In this document: in pieces, positions 59,990 to 64,000 of the stretch
How positions within the stretch are numbered: position 1 is the stretch's first letter
Layout: every line of letters starts with the position of its first letter
Origin: an uncultured Muribaculaceae bacterium
GTDB taxonomy: Bacteria > Bacteroidota > Bacteroidia > Bacteroidales > Muribaculaceae
DNA length: 64,000 nucleotides
Assembly (NCBI GenBank): GCA_910587925.1
Contig: CAJUOC010000006.1
Location: forward strand, 32,338-96,337
Reading direction: 5' to 3'
Translations under genes and position numbers: made by a program
The notes under the pieces: generated by a model
Told to the model about the DNA's origin: nothing
Seen by the model: only the letters and a program-made list of their open reading frames with translations
The model's database searches: none

Positions 59990-62900
59990 TCAAGATAAGC
60001 GGATAAGCACTTCCAGCTTGAGACCGTCGATATCGAGCTGCTCCAGCCCCTCGGTACCGGCGGCCACCGGCTCGGTCGCCACCGCCGATGCGAGCACCTG
60101 GCGGGCGATATAGTCGGAGTAGTCGGCGAGCACCGCGTCGAGACCCTCGGCGGGCACAAATGTCAGGGTGATGCGGTCGGTGATATCGTAGCCTCGGTCT
60201 TTGCGGATATTCTGCACACGGTTGATGATCTCGCGGGCTATACCCTCGCGGCGCAGGTCGTCGGTGATGGTCACGTCGAGGGCCACGGTGAGCGGGCCGT
60301 CGTTGGCCACGAGCCAGCCGGGGATGTCCTCCGAGATGATTTCGACGTCGGTAGCCTCGATGCGGGTGGGCTCGCCCTCGATGTCGAGCTCCACAAATCC
60401 CTCGCGCTCAAGACGGGCGATAGTGTGCTGGTCCATGGCGCCGATGGCCGCGGCGGCAGCCTTCATGCGCTTGCCCAGACGCTTGCCCAGGGTCTTGAAG
60501 TCGGGCTTCACCCGCTTTACGAGCACACCCTCCTCGTCGTTGACAATCTTGAGATTTTTCACATTGGTCTCGGTGAGGATAAGCTCTGCCATGGAGTCGA
60601 CAAGACGGCGGGTGGCATCGTCGCTCACGGGCACGAGCATGGTCGACAGGGGCTGGCGCACCTTGATGTTGACCTTGCGGCGCAGCGAGAGCACCATCGA
60701 TGTGAGGCGCTGGGCCAGCGACATGCGCTGCTCCAGCTCGGCGTCGATGGCCGAGGTATCGGCCACGGGGAAGTCGTCGAGGTGCACCGATGTCTTGGCG
60801 GTGGGCTTGCCGTCGACGTAGGTCAGGTCGCGGTACAGGCGGTCGGTATAGAATGGAGCCACCGGCGCGATGAGCTTCGACAAGGTGAGCAGACAGGTAT
60901 AGAGTGTCTGGTAAGCCGCGAGCTTGTCGCGGGTAAGACCGCCGCCCCAGAAGCGCTTGCGGTTGAGGCGCACATACCAGTTGGAGAGGTTGTAGAGCAC
61001 AAAGTCGTTGATGGCGCGGGCGGCGCGGGTAGGCTCGTAGTCGGCCAGAGCCTCGTCGACCTGGGCCACGAGCGAGTTGAGCACCGAGATGATCCAGCGG
61101 TCAATCTCGGGACGCTCCGACATGGGCACCTGCTCCTCGGCGCCGGTAAAGCCGTCGACATTGGCATACAGGGCAAAGAACGAGTATGTGTTGAAGAGTG
61201 TCGAGAAGAGCTTGCGGCCCACCTCGGTGACGCCTGCCGGGTCGTACTTGAGGTCGTCCCAGGGCGATGAGTTGGCTATCATATACCAGCGCAGCGGGTC
61301 GGAGCCCAGCTTCTCGATGGCCTCAAAGGGATTTACGGCGTTGCCCAGACGCTTCGACATCTTGTTGCCGTCTTTGTCGAGCACGAGGCCGTTGGATACC
61401 ACGGCCTTGTACGACACGCGGTCAAATATCATGCCGGCGATGGCGTGCAGGGTGAAAAACCATCCGCGGGTCTGGTCGACGCCCTCGGCGATGAAATCTG
61501 CCGGGTACATCTCGCCGTTTTCGAGCGCATCTTTATTCTCAAAGGGATAGTGTATCTGCGCGTAAGGCATCGAGCCGGAGTCAAACCATACATCGATGAG
61601 ATCGAGCTCGCGGTGCATGGGCTTGCCCGAGGGCGACACCAGTACGATGTAGTCGACATAGGGGCGGTGCAGGTCGATGAGCTTGTAATTGTCGGCCGAA
61701 TAGTCGCCGGGCACAAAGCCCTTGTCGCGCAGAGGATTCGAGTTCATCAGTCCGGCCTCGACGGCGCGGTCTATCTCGGCGCAGAGCTGCTCCACCGACT
61801 CGATTATCATCTCCTCCGAGGCATCCTCGGTGCGCCATACGGGCAGAGGCGTACCCCAGTAGCGCGAGCGCGACAGATTCCAGTCCTGAAGATTCTCGAG
61901 CCACTTGCCAAATCGGCCGCTGCCGGTCGAGGCGGGCTTCCAGTTGATGGTCTTGTTGAGCTCGATGAGGCGGTCGCGGGCGGCCGTGGTGCGGATAAAC
62001 CAGCTGTCGAGCGGGTAGTATAGCACGGGCTTGTCGGTACGCCAGCAGTGGGGATAGGAGTGGGTATGCTTCTCCGATGTGAAGAGGAGGCCCTTTTCCT
62101 TGAGGTAAAGGCATATCTCGACATCGAGGCTCATGTCGGCATCGGTCTTGTCAGGGTCATACGCATTTTTGACATACTTGCCCTGCCAGGGAGTGTATGC
62201 ATCGACATCGACGTGCGAGGCCACAAAGGCGGGGTCGAGCTCGTCGAGCATATAGAAGCGGCCCTTGAGGTCGACCATCGGCACTATCTTGCCGGCGCGG
62301 TTGACCAGCTCCATGGGCGGGATACCGTTGAGAGCCGACACGCGCTTGTCGTCGGCGCCGAAAGTACCTGCGATGTGCACGATGCCGGTACCGTCTTCGG
62401 TCGATACATAGTCGCCGGGAATCACGCGGAAGCCGCCCTCGTCGGGCCACATCCAGGGGATGAGCTGGCGGTAAGTCATGCCCACCAGATCGGTACCCTT
62501 GTATGTGCCGACCACCTCATAGGGCACGAGCTTGTCGCCGGGCTTGTACTCGGAGAGGGCGATGCCGGCAGCCTTGGGATTGAGCACCTTGGAGATAAGC
62601 TCGGTGGCAATCACCACAGTGACGGGCTCGCCGCTATATTTATTGTAAGTGCGCACGGCCGAGTACTCTATCGACGGACCCACACACAGGGCGGTATTGG
62701 AGGGCAGAGTCCAGGGTGTGGTGGTCCATGCGATGAAGTAAGGCTTGCCCCACCCTGTCATCTCGGGCTTGGGGTCGAGAGCCTCAAACTGGGCTATGCA
62801 AGTGGTGTCTTTCACATCGCGGTAGCAACCGGGCTGGTTGAGCTCATGCGAGCTGAGGCCGGTACCGGCGGCAGGCGAGTAAGGCTGTATGGTATAGCCC

Positions 62901-63424
62901 TTGTAGAGGTAGCCCTTCTTGTAGAGCTGGGCCAGCAGCCACCATACCGACTCGATATAGCGGTTGTCGTAAGTGATGTAGGGGTCTTTAAGGTCGACCC
63001 AGTAACCCATGGAGTCGGTGAGAGTCTCCCACTCGCGGGTATACTTCATCACCTCGCGGCGGCAGGCATCATTGTACTCGTCGACGCTGATTTTGCGGCC
63101 GATATCCTCCTTGGTGATACCGAGCGACTTCTCCACCCCGAGCTCCACGGGCAGACCGTGGGTATCCCAGCCGGCCTTGCGCTTCACATGGAAGCCCTTC
63201 ATGGTCTTGTATCGGCAGAATATATCCTTGATGGTACGGGCCATCACATGGTGGATGCCGGGCATACCGTTGGCCGAGGGCGGACCCTCGAAGAATACGA
63301 AAGACGGAGCGCCGGCACGCTCGGCCACACTGCGCTCAAAGAGCCCCTCGGCTTTCCATGCGTCGAGCATCTCGCGGTTGAGCTGCGGCAGGTTGAGGGC
63401 GTTATATTCTGCAAACTTCTTCAT
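59990..63424 (-). CDS. ileS: Isoleucyl-tRNA synthetase
   Basis: A 1144-residue class I synthetase. The HIGH-like motif is in GPPSANGMPGIHHVMART (about 48-65), and the KMSKR motif in DGNKMSKRLGNAVNPFEAIE (about 690). The editing domain lies between (GWGKPYFIAWTTTPWTLPSN, THSYPHCWRTDKPVLYYPLD). The anticodon-binding domain follows, and the C-terminal part is extended. It carries no classical zinc-binding CxxC tail. It is the long eukaryotic-like type of bacterial IleRS, probably the head of the ileS-traR-lspA-DUF4296-dcp operon. Confidence 0.96.
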   Translation of the reverse strand: MKKFAEYNALNLPQLNREMLDAWKAEGLFERSVAERAGAPSFVFFEGPPSANGMPGIHHVMARTIKDIFCRYKTMKGFHVKRKAGWDTHGLPVELGVEKSLGITKEDIGRKISVDEYNDACRREVMKYTREWETLTDSMGYWVDLKDPYITYDNRYIESVWWLLAQLYKKGYLYKGYTIQPYSPAAGTGLSSHELNQPGCYRDVKDTTCIAQFEALDPKPEMTGWGKPYFIAWTTTPWTLPSNTALCVGPSIEYSAVRTYNKYSGEPVTVVIATELISKVLNPKAAGIALSEYKPGDKLVPYEVVGTYKGTDLVGMTYRQLIPWMWPDEGGFRVIPGDYVSTEDGTGIVHIAGTFGADDKRVSALNGIPPMELVNRAGKIVPMVDLKGRFYMLDELDPAFVASHVDVDAYTPWQGKYVKNAYDPDKTDADMSLDVEICLYLKEKGLLFTSEKHTHSYPHCWRTDKPVLYYPLDSWFIRTTAARDRLIELNKTINWKPASTGSGRFGKWLENLQDWNLSRSRYWGTPLPVWRTEDASEEMIIESVEQLCAEIDRAVEAGLMNSNPLRDKGFVPGDYSADNYKLIDLHRPYVDYIVLVSPSGKPMHRELDLIDVWFDSGSMPYAQIHYPFENKDALENGEMYPADFIAEGVDQTRGWFFTLHAIAGMIFDRVSYKAVVSNGLVLDKDGNKMSKRLGNAVNPFEAIEKLGSDPLRWYMIANSSPWDDLKYDPAGVTEVGRKLFSTLFNTYSFFALYANVDGFTGAEEQVPMSERPEIDRWIISVLNSLVAQVDEALADYEPTRAARAINDFVLYNLSNWYVRLNRKRFWGGGLTRDKLAAYQTLYTCLLTLSKLIAPVAPFYTDRLYRDLTYVDGKPTAKTSVHLDDFPVADTSAIDAELEQRMSLAQRLTSMVLSLRRKVNIKVRQPLSTMLVPVSDDATRRLVDSMAELILTETNVKNLKIVNDEEGVLVKRVKPDFKTLGKRLGKRMKAAAAAIGAMDQHTIARLEREGFVELDIEGEPTRIEATDVEIISEDIPGWLVANDGPLTVALDVTITDDLRREGIAREIINRVQNIRKDRGYDITDRITLTFVPAEGLDAVLADYSDYIARQVLASAVATEPVAAGTEGLEQLDIDGLKLEVLIRLS

Positions 63425-63477
63425 ATCGGGGTGAAGATGTGTATATTATTAAGAAAGGAGTGGTATCTGATAAAAGC

Positions 63478-63517
63478 AAAGAGGGGCGGGTCAGCGATAG
63501 CCGACTCACCCCTCTTT
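63478..63517 (-). terminator. Intrinsic terminator after rpsP
   Basis: On the minus strand AAAGAGGGG (63517-63509) pairs with CCCCTCTTT (63486-63478), with additional inner pairs, and TTTT follows shortly after GC. It separates rpsP from ileS. Confidence 0.8.
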
Positions 63518-63554
63518 AGGAGAATCTCATTGGACGCTTGCCTACAAAGGGAGC

Positions 63555-64000
63555 TTATTCGGCAGCGGGAGTTTCGGTAGCTTCGCCTTCGGCGGGAGCC
63601 TCTTCTGCTTTAGCGGCGGCTTCAGCCTCGGCTTTGGCGGCGGCGAGTTCAGCCTTCTTCTTGGCTACTTCCTCAGCCTTGGCCTTGTTTTTGGCTTCCT
63701 CAGCCGCGAGGCGCTCCTTGGCGGCGAGCTCGCGCTTGTCGGCCATATCGGCGCGCAGGTGGTCTACGGCAGCCTGCTTTTTCTGCTTCCAGGCGTCGAA
63801 GCGGCGCTGAGCCTCTGCTTCGTCGAACGCGCCCTTGCGGACGCCGCCCTGGAGGTGCTTCATGAGCAGCACACCCTCGTTGCTGAGGATAGTGCGCACG
63901 GTGTCGGTGGGCTGTGCACCCACATTTACCCAATACAAGGCCCGCTCGAAGTTAAGAGTGATTGTAGCAGGATTAGTGTTCGGATTATAGGAACCTATCC
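63555..64000 (-). CDS. rpsP: 30S ribosomal protein S16, 5' end beyond the window
   Basis: The visible frame starts within IGSYNPNTNPATITLNFERA and continues ALYWVNVGAQPTDTVRTILS, which are S16 signatures for a small 30S assembly protein. After the conserved part (ending near GVRKGAFDEAEAQRRFDAWK) comes an extension of about 70 residues rich in Ala, Glu and Lys (ELAAKERLAAEEAKNKAKAE, ending ETPAAE), likely a charged helix followed by a disordered tail. Such tails occur in Bacteroidetes S16 proteins. The start codon is not in the window. Confidence 0.93.
   Translation of the reverse strand, partial: IGSYNPNTNPATITLNFERALYWVNVGAQPTDTVRTILSNEGVLLMKHLQGGVRKGAFDEAEAQRRFDAWKQKKQAAVDHLRADMADKRELAAKERLAAEEAKNKAKAEEVAKKKAELAAAKAEAEAAAKAEEAPAEGEATETPAAE

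Noticed and set aside
62048..63580. 510-codon open frame on the plus strand opposite ileS
   Set aside because: Antisense shadow; composition is unlike a real protein and ileS on the minus strand is unambiguous.

Overview
The window is a chromosomal segment of a GC-rich member of the Bacteroidales (Bacteroidota). The evidence is the gene content: type III glutamine synthetase, an RprX/RprY-like two-component pair, DUF4954, DUF5683 and DUF4296 proteins, and a CCDC81-type HU/SPOR protein. The promoters agree, with a TAnnTTTG -7 box and a TTTG/TTG -33 box 19-22 bp upstream, and starts lack clear Shine-Dalgarno sequences. The GC content, estimated by eye at about 60% in genes, would suit Muribaculaceae or a similar family, but the family is an inference. 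I saw no rRNA, tRNA or CRISPR array.

Layout. 1-2.4 kb (-): start of a histidine-degradation operon (ftcD, then hutU running off the left edge). 2.4-2.65 kb: a structured non-coding segment with its own promoter. 2.7-10.2 kb (-): parA, parB, DUF5683, a MltD-like transglycosylase, an OPT transporter and a MATE exporter, tightly packed. 10.2-17.1 kb (+): surE-ispE, grpE-dnaJ, an iron alcohol dehydrogenase and a DUF4954 protein. 17.1-23.6 kb: a MINPP-type phosphatase, two TPR proteins, an HU/SPOR protein and a packed run of nitroreductase, DUF2520, KdsC-like phosphatase and Maf. 22.9-26.9 kb (-): a lipoprotein, an S41 peptidase and a thioredoxin-fold protein. 26.9-29.1 kb: an AT-richer, gene-poor island with a 126-bp tandem duplication and one small membrane-protein gene, ending in the promoter of an XRE regulator. 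29.7-36.3 kb (-): a complete glycine cleavage operon, lplA-gcvT-gcvH-gcvPA-gcvPB-lpdA. 36.4-37.1 kb: debris of a tyrosine recombinase and probably of a type I restriction specificity gene. 37.1-41.2 kb (-): glnN-purF. 41.5-47 kb (+): rprX-rprY, YqgE/AlgH and lon. 47-50.3 kb (-): nhaA and lepA. 50.4-55.8 kb (+): DUF1599, DoxX, MATE, FAD oxidoreductase and nitroreductase. 55.8-64 kb (-): rpsP (partial, 5' end off the right edge), ileS, a TraR/DksA-like protein, lspA, DUF4296, a possible 49-codon ORF and dcp.

How the genes work together. Most of the window is housekeeping: chromosome partition, protein folding and turnover, isoprenoid and purine synthesis, translation and lipoprotein maturation. 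The best-integrated unit is the glycine cleavage operon, which carries every protein of the complex plus the lipoate ligase that activates GcvH. It encodes glycine decarboxylase as two subunits. Neighbouring genes often overlap by 4 bp (ATGA or GTGA), which suggests translational coupling.

The most unusual parts are the candidate small RNA at 2.44-2.62 kb, the parS-like inverted repeat across the divergent parA/surE promoters, the AT-rich island with its repeats and operator-like motifs, the recombinase/HsdS relic, two apparently leaderless promoters, and a perfect 32-bp palindrome after rprY. I did not find a clearly new multi-gene system.
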